Shown here: positions 36,572 through 44,789 of the stretch, one piece after another
How the letters are laid out: the number at the start of each line of letters is the position of its first letter
Numbering within the stretch: the first letter of the stretch is position 1
Source of the DNA: JAOBAU01 sp034667465
Lineage (GTDB): Bacteria; Acidobacteriota; Thermoanaerobaculia; Gp7-AA8
NCBI GenBank assembly: GCA_034667465.1
Contig: JAXDJV010000026.1
Coordinates: forward strand, 34,145 to 98,144
DNA length: 64,000 bases
Direction of reading: 5' to 3'
The notes under the pieces: generated by a model
What the model saw: only the letters and a program-made list of their open reading frames with translations
What the model was told of the DNA's origin: nothing
Database searches by the model: none
Position numbers and translations under genes: made by a program

Positions 36572-36589
36572 CAGATCCTCCGCATCGGC

Positions 36590-36653
36590 ATCATCGGCCG
36601 GAGGCGAACAGGCAGCCGTGACGTTGCGAACCTGCCCATGTGACACCCGACAC
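36590..36653 (-). promoter_or_regulatory. ahb operon promoter with Crp/Fnr site
   Basis: On the minus strand GTGTC-GGGT-GTCAC lies at 36640-36653 (centre 36646.5), one base off in one half. GATGAT at 36590-36595 is exactly 54 bp away. Transcription would start near 36583, leaving a 12-nt leader that includes the ribosome site. Confidence 0.55.
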
Positions 36654-36677
36654 ATTTGTCATTGCAGCGGGATGCCC

Positions 36678-37712
36678 TTATTTCAGCGTCAGCGTGAGCG
36701 CCGCGCCGGCGGCAACGCGATCGGCTGCTGCCTTCGGATCGGACGGCTCGCGCGTGCCGGCATCGCCGTCGGAATCGAGCCGTGCTTCGACGTGAAGCAG
36801 CGACGGGAACGGCTGTCCCATCATCGCGTCGCTCGCGCCGATCTCGATGTCGACCGGGAACGAATTGGTGCGGATGCGTTTGACCGCGACCGGATGTCCG
36901 GCAGCCTGTCCGTCGGCGCGCGCGATGATGTAGACGATGCCGCTCTTCACGGACGCTCCATCCTCGACGGCAAGCGTGATGCGAATCGGCGCGCCGGCCT
37001 TCTCACTCGCGATCGGCGGATGGGCAACCTTGCCCGTGCGCACTTCCGGCGGCAGTTGCATCTTCGCGAACACTTCACGCAGCCGCGCTTCGTCTTCCGG
37101 ACGTTGTGCGATTGCCGAATCGATCGCCGCGGTGGCGCCCGCTTTGTCGCCGGCCTGCGAACGGATGGACGCGAGAGCGACCCAGGCGTCGATCAGGTTC
37201 GGATCGGCTTTCGTCGCCCGCTCGAGCATCGTGCGCGCTTCGTCGTTTTTCCCCATCGCCATGCGCACGACCGCGTTGTACGTCAGCGCGCGCGGCTCGT
37301 CGGGCTGCTTCGCGAGGACGATGTTCGTCTCGTTGTACACGCCCATCAGATCGTCGCGGCTGAAGTTCGCTTTCGCGAGCGCGATGTGATGCTCCATGTT
37401 TTCGGGATCGGCTTTCACCGCTTCCTGCAGCTGCGCCAGCTCCGGCTCCGCCTGCGGCGCAGTGGCGACGACGGGAGCCGGCGCGCGCGGCGCGGAGTAG
37501 AGGCTTCCGTAATACGTCAGCATGCCGATGGCGGCGGCGGAGATGATTCCCCACAGATATCCCTTCGCGACCGGATGGCGCGCGAAGAACGGCGTCGACG
37601 GTTCCGGCGTCGTCGTCCTGCGAAACTTCATCACGAAGACGACGGCGATGCCGATGATCAATCCGGAGCCGAGCACCGCCAGCGCGGGCGTCCAGTCAGT
37701 CGCGTTGCTCAT
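36678..37712 (-). CDS. ccmI: Cytochrome c maturation TPR protein (CcmI/CycH-like)
   Basis: 344 residues. Two membrane helices (about 10-30 and 52-70) precede three or so TPR units (about 90-215, e.g. NMEHHIALAKANFSRDDLMG, AMGKNDEARTMLERATKADP). A C-terminal beta domain ends the protein. CcmI presents apocytochrome c to the haem ligation machinery in the periplasm. It overlaps the ccmH stop by ATGA and is the last gene of the ccm operon, so its product would serve the 28 or so CxxCH sites encoded at 24-30 kb and 63 kb. Confidence 0.88.
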   Translation of the reverse strand: MSNATDWTPALAVLGSGLIIGIAVVFVMKFRRTTTPEPSTPFFARHPVAKGYLWGIISAAAIGMLTYYGSLYSAPRAPAPVVATAPQAEPELAQLQEAVKADPENMEHHIALAKANFSRDDLMGVYNETNIVLAKQPDEPRALTYNAVVRMAMGKNDEARTMLERATKADPNLIDAWVALASIRSQAGDKAGATAAIDSAIAQRPEDEARLREVFAKMQLPPEVRTGKVAHPPIASEKAGAPIRITLAVEDGASVKSGIVYIIARADGQAAGHPVAVKRIRTNSFPVDIEIGASDAMMGQPFPSLLHVEARLDSDGDAGTREPSDPKAAADRVAAGAALTLTLK

Positions 37713-38137
37713 AGCTGCACCTCTTTTAGTTTTCGCATCGTCATGACGACGACCAGAGCTCCGGCCGCGAGTGCCGCGATCGGAAGGATCCAGACCAGTG
37801 AATTGACCCCTTCGAATTTCGGCCGCAGCAGCACGAACTGGCCGTACGAACGCTCGAAGTACCTTTCGATCTGCGGCTGCGTGTAGCCGCGCGCGAGCAT
37901 CGCCCGCACCTGCGCCTTCATGTTGATCGCCATCTCCGACGGCGAATCGGCGATCGACAGTCCCTGACAAACGGGACAGCGAATTTCCGCGGCCACCTGT
38001 TGCGTACGTTGCGCGAGCGCGTCGCCGGCGAGCGGCGTTCCCACCGGCCTGCCGATGAGCTGCTCGGCATCGGGAACGTTCGCGGCAAACGCCGTTGCCG
38101 CGACGAAGACCATCAGCATCACGATTCGTTTCGTCAT
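37709..38137 (-). CDS. ccmH: Cytochrome c maturation thiol reductase CcmH
   Basis: 142 residues: signal peptide (MTKRIVMLMVFVAATAFAAN), the redox motif RCPVCQGLSIADSPSEMA, the helical bundle with MLARGYTQPQIERYFERSYG, and a C-terminal membrane anchor. The RCPVCQ cysteines keep the apocytochrome CxxCH reduced for haem attachment. Start and stop overlap the neighbours by ATGA. CcmH normally works with CcmG, whose gene just upstream is reduced to a stub. Confidence 0.95.
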   Translation of the reverse strand: MTKRIVMLMVFVAATAFAANVPDAEQLIGRPVGTPLAGDALAQRTQQVAAEIRCPVCQGLSIADSPSEMAINMKAQVRAMLARGYTQPQIERYFERSYGQFVLLRPKFEGVNSLVWILPIAALAAGALVVVMTMRKLKEVQL

Positions 38138-38256
38138 TTGACCGTCACCTTTGCGACGCAGCTCCGGAGTTGTTCCACCGTCAGCGGACCGGAGTGCTTC
38201 GCCACGATCCGCGGGCGGCACCACGTCGCCCGGAAATTCACGACGACGCGGTTCAT
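38134..38256 (-). pseudogene. ccmG: 40-residue stub of CcmG/DsbE
   Basis: Between ccmF and ccmH, joined to both by ATGA overlaps, is a 40-codon frame: VVVNFRATWC then RPRIVAKHSGPLTVEQLRSC. The first part is the thioredoxin strand leading to the WCxxC active site of CcmG; the second is its C-terminal helix (GPLT-x-EQL). The second active-site Cys, the cis-Pro region and the signal anchor are all gone, with the frame kept from start to stop. A deletion that spares coupled translation of the neighbours is the best reading. Another thioredoxin would be needed for CcmH. Confidence 0.65.
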
Positions 38257-40187
38257 GGCGTCGTCAACCTCAGGCGCGGCTCGGTCACGAGGACGTCAGC
38301 TGTCCTGGGCCGTCGCGCCGGAATGAGTGAGATGAGACCGCCGAGCGCCATCAGCACGACGCCGCCCCAGATCCACGACACGAGCGGCGTGATGATGAGC
38401 AGCAGCGCGACGCGATCGTGTTCGAGGCTGGAGATCGACACGTAGAGATCGCCGCCGAGGGTCGAGTGCACGTCCGGACTGCCGATCGGCTCGCGCATCG
38501 CTTCGTACTGATTCATGCGCGGCTCGAGGATCGCGGCGCGTTTGCCGCCTTTTGCGACTTCGAGCCGGACGAGCGTCGATGCGCGATGCGGCTCGTCGCG
38601 CTGCTCGGTGCCGGTGAAGGTAACGGAGTACCTGCCGATCGACGCCGATTGTCCCGACGTCAGCACGACTTCTTTCTGCGTGCGCATCGTGCCGGAGACG
38701 CCGATCGCGATCATCGCGATGGCGACGCCGAGGTGAATGACGTACGCGCCGAAACGCCGGCGGCCGCCCGCGCGCGTGATGCGCATCGGCAGCAACAGAT
38801 TCGCGATCGTTACCTGCAGCGCGTAGCCGCCGAAGATCAGCGTCACGATCGCCCACGGATTGCGCACGCCGGCGAGCAATCCGATCAGCGCGAGCACGAC
38901 GCCGCCGATGAGCGGAGGCAGCAGCGCGCGTTTCATCTGTTCACGCGACGTGCGGCCCCACGGCAGTGCCGGTCCGACGCCGAGGAGGAAGAGCAGCGCG
39001 ACGCCCACCGGCACGACCATCGCGTCGAAGTACGGACGGCCGACGCTCATCTGCCGTCCGTTGATCGCTTCGACCACGAGCGGGAAGACGGTGCCGATCA
39101 GCACCGTGAAGGTGAAGAGCACGAACAGCAGGTTGTTGAGGAGGAACGTCCCTTCGCGGCTAACCGCGCCATCGATCGAGCCGTCGATCGAGTCATGCGT
39201 TGCGAGCGTGTCGATGCGCAGCGCGAGGAGCGTGACGGAACCGATCAGCACCGTCGCGAGAAACACGAGGATCGTCGGGCCGATCGCGCTCTGCGTGAAT
39301 GAGTGAACGGAGTTGAAGACGCCGGAGCGCGTCATGAATGTGCCGAGGATCGTCAGAAGAAACGACGCCTGCACGAGCGTGACCGTCCATCCTTTCAGCA
39401 CTCCGCGGCGTTCCATCATCACCACGCTGTGCAGCGCGGCGGTCGCGGTGAGCCACGGCGGCAGCGACGCATTCTCGACCGGATCCCACGCCCAGTAACC
39501 GCCCCAGCCGAGCACTTCGTACGCCCACCAGCCGCCGAGCATGATCGCGAGCGTGAGGAAGATCCACGAGAGCATCAGCGACTTGCGCATCGACGCGACG
39601 AGCGGCGCTTCGAGTCGTCCGCGCAGCAACGCCGCGGTGGCGAAGCCGAACGGAATGCACATGCCGACGTAGCCGAGGTAAAGCAGCGGCGGATGCGCAA
39701 CCATCAGGATGTGGTTCTGCAGCAGCGGATTCGGACCGGGACCGTCCAGCGGGACGGGTGAGATCGTCGCGAACGGATTGGCCGGACCGGCGATCAGAAA
39801 GCTGAAGAACGAGCCGCAGGCGAGCCAGGTACCGATCGCGTACGGCATCGTTTCGTTCTGATCGCGCGTCAGCCACGTGGCGGCGGCGATGTAGATCGCG
39901 AGCACGAATCCCCAGAAGAGGATCGAGCCTTCCAGCGACGACCAGAGGCTGACGATCGTGACCCACATCGGCACGCTGCGCGAGCCGACCTGCGCGACGT
40001 AGCCGACGCTGAAGTCGTGCGTCAGCAGCGCATGCTCCATGACGAGCGTCGCGAACGCCATCAGCGCTGCGAATGCGTACGCGAAGCGGCGCGTCCAGCG
40101 AAGGTTGTTCGCGAATCCGGTGACGGCGCCGGCGGTGGCGACGAGGAGTGAAGCGAGGATCAGCAGACGTCCGAGCAAAGGTGTCAT
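38253..40187 (-). CDS. ccmF: Cytochrome c haem lyase CcmF
   Basis: 644 residues with about 15 membrane helices. The haem-handling WWD domain is visible as GGWWAYEVLGWGGYWAWDPVEN, trimmed here to its core GWGGYWAWDPVENAS. Conserved histidines occur in VAHPPLLYLGYVG, TATAALHSVV and VIHLGVAIAM. It takes haem from CcmE and ligates it to CxxCH. Start and stop overlap ccmE and the ccmG stub (ATGA). Full family length; no sign of damage. Confidence 0.96.
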   Translation of the reverse strand: MTPLLGRLLILASLLVATAGAVTGFANNLRWTRRFAYAFAALMAFATLVMEHALLTHDFSVGYVAQVGSRSVPMWVTIVSLWSSLEGSILFWGFVLAIYIAAATWLTRDQNETMPYAIGTWLACGSFFSFLIAGPANPFATISPVPLDGPGPNPLLQNHILMVAHPPLLYLGYVGMCIPFGFATAALLRGRLEAPLVASMRKSLMLSWIFLTLAIMLGGWWAYEVLGWGGYWAWDPVENASLPPWLTATAALHSVVMMERRGVLKGWTVTLVQASFLLTILGTFMTRSGVFNSVHSFTQSAIGPTILVFLATVLIGSVTLLALRIDTLATHDSIDGSIDGAVSREGTFLLNNLLFVLFTFTVLIGTVFPLVVEAINGRQMSVGRPYFDAMVVPVGVALLFLLGVGPALPWGRTSREQMKRALLPPLIGGVVLALIGLLAGVRNPWAIVTLIFGGYALQVTIANLLLPMRITRAGGRRRFGAYVIHLGVAIAMIAIGVSGTMRTQKEVVLTSGQSASIGRYSVTFTGTEQRDEPHRASTLVRLEVAKGGKRAAILEPRMNQYEAMREPIGSPDVHSTLGGDLYVSISSLEHDRVALLLIITPLVSWIWGGVVLMALGGLISLIPARRPRTADVLVTEPRLRLTTP

Positions 40188-40624
40188 TGCGCTTCCCTGA
40201 TGTACTTCTCCATCTGTTGTTTCTCGACCGGGTGTCCCGCTTTCGGCGCGCGGTACTGGTTGTTGTGCGAGACCATCAGCCGGCTGCTCTCGAATGCGCC
40301 ACTGCGCGTCATCGTCCCTTCGACCACGACGCCGATCTGCTCGCGGAACATCTGCGGCGGAACGCCGGACGACTTCACGTGCACGACGGCGCCGGCATCT
40401 TTCACGTCGAACTCGACGCCTGTCGCTCCCGTGCGGCGGATCGAGCCGGGAGCGACCATGCCGCCGAGGCGGATCGTCGCGCCGAAGGCTTTCTCGCCGG
40501 CGGCGTGAAGGTCGGTCGGCGTCCAGTAGTAGACGAGGTTGTTGTTGATGCCGCTGCCGGCGATGACCGCGAAGGCGGCGGCTGCGACGAGGATGGCGAT
40601 GACTGCGAAGCGGCGCGTGCTCAT
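40184..40624 (-). CDS. ccmE: Haem chaperone CcmE
   Basis: 146 residues. A single N-terminal anchor (FAVIAILVAAAAFAVIAG) precedes the OB-fold barrel (RLGGMVAPGSIRRTG, VEFDVKDAG). The haem-binding motif is SHNNQYRAP, with the covalent His and the downstream Tyr in the positions of HDENY. CcmE carries haem to CcmF. The ATG at 40624 was chosen over the one at 40636, which overlaps the predicted -10. First gene of the ccm operon; ccmABCD are not in the window. Confidence 0.92.
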   Translation of the reverse strand: MSTRRFAVIAILVAAAAFAVIAGSGINNNLVYYWTPTDLHAAGEKAFGATIRLGGMVAPGSIRRTGATGVEFDVKDAGAVVHVKSSGVPPQMFREQIGVVVEGTMTRSGAFESSRLMVSHNNQYRAPKAGHPVEKQQMEKYIREAQ

Positions 40625-40634
40625 GACGAACGTC

Positions 40635-40698
40635 ATCCTGTGTCTCGCGCGCGGCGATGGCGGGACCACACCTCACGCACGCACGTGACGACGATCAC
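40635..40698 (-). promoter_or_regulatory. ccm operon promoter with Crp/Fnr site
   Basis: Palindrome GTGAC-GACG-ATCAC at 40685-40698 (centre 40691.5). On the minus strand CAGGAT at 40635-40640 is exactly 54 bp away and 10 bp before the ccmE ATG. No other -10 is apparent. Confidence 0.55.
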
Positions 40699-40835
40699 CC
40701 GGCGTCAGTAACACGTTGATCGAAATAGAAAACGATGGCGACGGCGATCGCGACGGAGACGATGGCAAGTGTGAGCATCAAAGAAGTGTCGGCGTCGTTC
40801 ACCGCGCGCGGCGGCGACGGCGCGCACCGCTTCGT

Positions 40836-40877
40836 GTGGCGATCGTCACCGTCCCTCGTTTGCGCGACACGTGTAAT
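40836..40877 (+). promoter_or_regulatory. Crp/Fnr site and -10 for the YwiC-like gene, class II spacing
   Basis: GTGGC-GATC-GTCAC at 40836-40849 (centre 40842.5). TGTAAT at 40872-40877, five of six bases matching TATAAT, is exactly 32 bp away. The predicted start point is 40884, the A of the ATG, so the mRNA is leaderless. Confidence 0.6.
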
Positions 40878-40883
40878 CGCGTC

Positions 40884-41603
40884 ATGGAACCGGCTCTTCG
40901 TCCGCTCGCGCTGCCGTTCGAACACGGCGCCTGGGGATTTCTCTTCGAGCCGATCGCGCTCGGCATGCTCGTCGCGCCGTCGCGGGAGGGCGCATATATC
41001 GCGATCGGAATCGTGGCCGCGTTCCTCGTCCGCCAGCCGCTGCGGCTCGCGATGCGCGATCGTCTGCAGCGGAAGCGTTATCCGCGAACGGCCGCGTGTG
41101 AAGCGCTGACTCTCGCCTATGGAACGGTTGCCGCGATCGCGTTTGCGATGGCCGGCATCGCGCCGCTGCTTCCGCTGATCGCGGCGTTGCCGCTCGCGGC
41201 AATCCAGTTCGCGCTCGATCTGCGCAATCACGGACGAACGCTCACCGCGGAGCTCTGCGGCGGAGTCGCTGCCGGCGCAACCGCAACGGCGATCGCGCTC
41301 GCTGCCTCGCTGCCGCTCGCGTACGCGCTCACGCTCTGGGCGCTGCTGGCACTGCGCACGGTGCCGTCGATCCTCTACGTACGCACGGCGCTTCGCGGCG
41401 GATCGCGCGCGTCGATGCTTGCCGCACACGCGGGAGCGGTCGTCGCCGCCGCACTGCTTGCGCTGTTCGCCGCGCTGCCGATGCTTATGCTGTTCGCGCG
41501 CGCATGGCCGCCGGCGGAGGAGATGCGCGCGCGGGACATCGGGATTCGCGAGGTGGTCTACGGCGTCGTGACGGTGGCACTGCTCAGCATCGCGGTGAGT
41601 TGA
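40884..41603 (+). CDS. YwiC-like multispanning membrane protein
   Basis: 239 residues beginning MEPALRPLALPFEHGAWGFL; the FEHGAWGFL...EP motif is typical of the YwiC family, which lies next to anaerobic nitrate-respiration genes in Bacillus. About seven hydrophobic helices follow (e.g. AFLVRQPLRLAMRDR after the second). Function in the family is not known to me. Its leaderless promoter has a Crp/Fnr site, placing it in the anaerobic set. The 3' end overlaps the convergent macro-domain gene by 46 nt. Confidence 0.8.
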   Translation: MEPALRPLALPFEHGAWGFLFEPIALGMLVAPSREGAYIAIGIVAAFLVRQPLRLAMRDRLQRKRYPRTAACEALTLAYGTVAAIAFAMAGIAPLLPLIAALPLAAIQFALDLRNHGRTLTAELCGGVAAGATATAIALAASLPLAYALTLWALLALRTVPSILYVRTALRGGSRASMLAAHAGAVVAAALLALFAALPMLMLFARAWPPAEEMRARDIGIREVVYGVVTVALLSIAVS

Positions 41604-42073
41604 TGGCTGGCGCGCTCGGCGCGCTCGGAATCGTTCACGACGATCACGACGTCGATCCCGTTAAGCGCCTCGAACATCGCACGGAGCGCGACGTCGAATT
41701 TCACGCCTGCATGTCCCGTCCCGAACACCGGCATGGCGATGCTCGTACAACCGGCGGCGCGCGCACACGCAATCGCATTCCGCACACACGCCGTGATGAC
41801 CGACGGCGACGAACGATGCGAGGCGTCACTGGCGACGCAGTGAATCACCAGCTTGTGCGGAAGAACGCCGGCCGATGTCGCGTGGACCGAGCCCGGCGCC
41901 AGCGGTTTACCTCGCGCGACGATCGCTTCGCACGCGCGCAGAATCGAGAAGCCGCCGCGGCCGCGGATCGCCGCGCCTGTCCCCATCATCAGAGACAGGC
42001 GCGGATTCGTCGACGTGCAAACGGCGTCGGCTGCCGCATCGGCAATGTCGCCGGCGAAGATCGACACCTTCAT
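41558..42073 (-). CDS. Macro-domain (ADP-ribose-binding) protein
   Basis: 171 residues. VSIFAGDIADAAADAVCTST, then NPRL, GTGAAIRGRGG and MPVFGTGHAGV are the ADP-ribose-contacting loops of macro domains, which bind or hydrolyse ADP-ribose adducts. The second loop has GTGAAI in the place of the usual G-VA-AI. Its ATG shares one base with the korB stop (TGATG), so it is translationally coupled to the 2-oxoacid oxidoreductase, an unusual partnership. Confidence 0.88.
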   Translation of the reverse strand: MKVSIFAGDIADAAADAVCTSTNPRLSLMMGTGAAIRGRGGFSILRACEAIVARGKPLAPGSVHATSAGVLPHKLVIHCVASDASHRSSPSVITACVRNAIACARAAGCTSIAMPVFGTGHAGVKFDVALRAMFEALNGIDVVIVVNDSERAERASHQLTAMLSSATVTTP

Positions 42074-42933
42074 CACGCCGCCGCGGGACGGAATGCTTTG
42101 AGAAAGTCGGCAGCTCCCGTTGCGCGTGCGCGACGCTCGATCTCCGCCAGCTCATCGAGCAGCGACGGACCCGTGACGTCGTACAACACGCCAACCGTCA
42201 GCCCCTCTCCCTCATCGCAGAACTGCCGCGCCGCGTCGCGATCCGTCACGTCGTGATCGGCCGGCACAGCGCGCATCTTAGTGCGCAGCTCTTTGTGCTG
42301 CTCTTCGCCGCGCCACGTCACGCACGGCGAGATGATGTTCAGAAACGCGAAGCCGTGATGCCTGATCGCCTGCGCCATCAGCTCGGTCGTTCCTTTCACG
42401 TCGCCGGAAAAACCGCGGCCGACCCACGACGCGCCGACAGCCAGCGCCAGCGCGCAGGGATCGATCGACGGATCGGGATTGCCGTACGTCGTCGACTTCG
42501 TCTTGTCGCCGGTCGGCGTCGTCGGACCGGCCTGCCCTTTCGTCAATCCGTAGATCTCGTTGTCGAGCATCACGTACGCGATGTCGACGTTGCGCCGCGC
42601 CGCGTGCATGAAGTGATTGCCGCCGATCGCCAGTCCGTCGCCGTCGCCGCCGACCGCGACGACGGTCAGCCGCGGCGACGCCAGCTTCACGCCGGTCGCA
42701 ATCGGCAGCGCACGTCCGTGCAGCGAATTGAATCCGTAGGTTTCGACATAACCCGGCAGCCGCGAGGAGCAGCCGATGCCGGAAACGACGACCGTCTCGT
42801 GCGGCGCGCAGCCGGCCGCGACGAGCGCGCGATGGACGGAGTTGAGCACGGCGAAATCGCCGCAGCCGGGACACCACACCGGCTTCAGATCGCTTTTGAA
42901 ATCAGCCGCGGTATACGTCACGTCACAGCTCAT
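42073..42933 (-). CDS. korB: 2-oxoacid:ferredoxin oxidoreductase, beta (TPP) subunit
   Basis: 286 residues. WCPGCGDF (from about residue 20) starts the subunit, GIGCSSRLPGY follows, and the TPP/Mg site is GGDGDGLAIGGNHF with DNEIYGLTKGQ. The cysteines in WCPGCG and GIGCS hold the single [4Fe-4S] cluster. With KorA it converts 2-oxoglutarate or a similar 2-oxoacid to acyl-CoA and reduced ferredoxin. The start overlaps the korA stop by ATGA. Substrate (2-oxoglutarate versus branched-chain or pyruvate) cannot be settled here. Confidence 0.94.
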   Translation of the reverse strand: MSCDVTYTAADFKSDLKPVWCPGCGDFAVLNSVHRALVAAGCAPHETVVVSGIGCSSRLPGYVETYGFNSLHGRALPIATGVKLASPRLTVVAVGGDGDGLAIGGNHFMHAARRNVDIAYVMLDNEIYGLTKGQAGPTTPTGDKTKSTTYGNPDPSIDPCALALAVGASWVGRGFSGDVKGTTELMAQAIRHHGFAFLNIISPCVTWRGEEQHKELRTKMRAVPADHDVTDRDAARQFCDEGEGLTVGVLYDVTGPSLLDELAEIERRARATGAADFLKAFRPAAA

Positions 42934-44681
42934 GCGAGCACCTCCCGGAGTGTCTCGGCGCGCACCAGCCGCGTCGCCGCGCGAATGACTTCAGAGACCG
43001 ACAACGACTTGCCACCCGAGCGCGACAACACATCCGTCCGCTGCCGCGGGAGGTCGACGATCGAGCGCAGGTAGTGGTGGAACTGCGCCGAGTAACTGAG
43101 CTCGATGACGAGAATCCGCTCGCAGCTGTCGATGAACGACTGCAGCTCGGCGGCAGGGAGCGGCGCGAGGATGCGCGGCACGAACGCGGCGATGCGCGCT
43201 CCGCCTGCATTCATCTCCGCGATCGCTTCGCGCACCGGTCCGCTCGACGAGCCCCAGCAGAGGATGCCGAGCTCCGGCTGTTCACTGCCGAAGCGGCGGA
43301 ACAGCGGATAGCGCTGCGCGACCGCATCGAGCTTGCGATACCGCTTCGCATTCATCTGTTCGTGCACGATGAACAGCGACGCCGGCCGGCCGCGCTCGTC
43401 GTGCTCGAGACCGTTGGTCTGGTACGTCGCACCGCGCATGCCGGGAATCGCCATCGGCGACACGCCGTCGGGCGTCTCGGCATACCGCCGGTAATCTTCA
43501 CCTTCTCTCAGCACTGCAACACGCCGGTCCGCAACGTCATGTACGAGCGATGACGATTCGATCGTCTCGCGCCGTTGCGCGATCAGCTGATCCGACAACA
43601 CGATCACCGGCAGCTGAAACTCTTCGGCGATGTTGAACGCTTCGACGGTGCAGTGAAACGCGTCTTCGACATCGCACGGCGCGAGCACGACGCGCGGCGT
43701 GTCGCCGTGGCTGCCGTACAGCGCATGCGCGAGATCGGATTGCTCGCTCTTCGTCGGCAGTCCGGTCGACGGTCCACCGCGCTGCACGTTGACGATGACC
43801 GACGGAATCTCCGCGATCGATGAGAGGCCGAGGATCTCCGACATCAGCGACAAACCGGGTCCCGACGTCGACGTCATCGCTTTCGCGCCCGCGAACGAAG
43901 CACCGACCACGGCACCGATGGCCGACAGCTCATCCTCGGTCTGCACACACGATCCGCCGCTCTTCGGCAACCACTCCGAAAGCAGATGGAGAATCTCCGA
44001 CGACGGCGTGATCGGGTAGCCGGCGAAGAACGTGCAGCCGGCGTGCATCGCGCCGTACGCCGCCGCTTCGTTGCCCGACATCAGCAAACGCGGCGGCTCC
44101 GAATGTTCCGCAAGTTTCGCAACGTCGACGTTCAGCGTCGCCGCATGCGCGATGCCGGCATCGAGTGCGCGAAGGTTCGCGTCGACGACCGTCGCCGCTT
44201 TCTTCGCGAACCGTTTCCGCAGCGCGCCGCGCAGTCCGTCGAGCGGCAGTCCGAAGATCGCGGAGAGCAATCCGAGTGCGATGATGTTCTTCGCGGCCGG
44301 CGCGCCGGCGTCCTTCGCGAGTTGCGCGAACGGCACGCTGATGAATGTCGCGCCGGTCGACGTCAGCACGTCCGGCGGCGCGTCGTCAGGTTCGTGCAGC
44401 ACGAGGCAGCGATCGACGAGCGCAATCTCGCTTCGGAATCGCGCGAAATCGGCGAAACGAAAGACGACGAGCGCGTCGATGGCGTCGGCCTGCGCGAACA
44501 GCGGCGCGGTGCCGATCCGGATCGTGCACGACGATTCGCCGCCGCGGATCTGCGGCCCGTACGCCTCTGTTTTGATGACGTGCAATCCGCGGCCGGCGCA
44601 CGCCATGGCCACCAGATCGCCGGCCACGACCGCGCCGTCTCCGCCGGAGCCAACGATGGAGAGAGTGACTTCGTTTTTCAT
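42930..44681 (-). CDS. korA: 2-oxoacid:ferredoxin oxidoreductase, fused gamma-alpha subunit
   Basis: 583 residues. Residues 1-190 are the gamma domain (SIVGSGGDGAVVAGDLVAMA; YGPQIRGGESSC); about 200-583 are the alpha domain with GYPITPSSEILHLL and TSTSGPGLSLMSE. The gamma-alpha fusion is the form found in 2-oxoglutarate ferredoxin oxidoreductases of the Hydrogenobacter/actinobacterial kind. The ATG at 44681 is 6 bp after AACGCT (44688-44693, minus), so a leaderless mRNA is predicted. Confidence 0.93.
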   Translation of the reverse strand: MKNEVTLSIVGSGGDGAVVAGDLVAMACAGRGLHVIKTEAYGPQIRGGESSCTIRIGTAPLFAQADAIDALVVFRFADFARFRSEIALVDRCLVLHEPDDAPPDVLTSTGATFISVPFAQLAKDAGAPAAKNIIALGLLSAIFGLPLDGLRGALRKRFAKKAATVVDANLRALDAGIAHAATLNVDVAKLAEHSEPPRLLMSGNEAAAYGAMHAGCTFFAGYPITPSSEILHLLSEWLPKSGGSCVQTEDELSAIGAVVGASFAGAKAMTSTSGPGLSLMSEILGLSSIAEIPSVIVNVQRGGPSTGLPTKSEQSDLAHALYGSHGDTPRVVLAPCDVEDAFHCTVEAFNIAEEFQLPVIVLSDQLIAQRRETIESSSLVHDVADRRVAVLREGEDYRRYAETPDGVSPMAIPGMRGATYQTNGLEHDERGRPASLFIVHEQMNAKRYRKLDAVAQRYPLFRRFGSEQPELGILCWGSSSGPVREAIAEMNAGGARIAAFVPRILAPLPAAELQSFIDSCERILVIELSYSAQFHHYLRSIVDLPRQRTDVLSRSGGKSLSVSEVIRAATRLVRAETLREVLA

Positions 44682-44687
44682 GTCAAC

Positions 44688-44779
44688 AGCGTTGCGCGGA
44701 GGGCGAACGGGAGCGATGCGGCACGTCACAACGGCGAGTGACAGTCATCACCCGGGCACGATCGCGCCGGATCGACGAT
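44688..44779. promoter_or_regulatory. Shared Crp/Fnr site for korAB and feoBA
   Basis: GTGAC-AGTC-ATCAC at 44738-44751 (centre 44744.5). Leftward AACGCT (44688-44693, minus) lies 54 bp away and fires at the korA ATG. Rightward GACGAT (44774-44779) lies 32 bp away, 10 bp before the feoB ATG. This is the same 54/32 arrangement as at 15.8 kb. Confidence 0.6.
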
Positions 44780-44789
44780 CGTTGAGACC

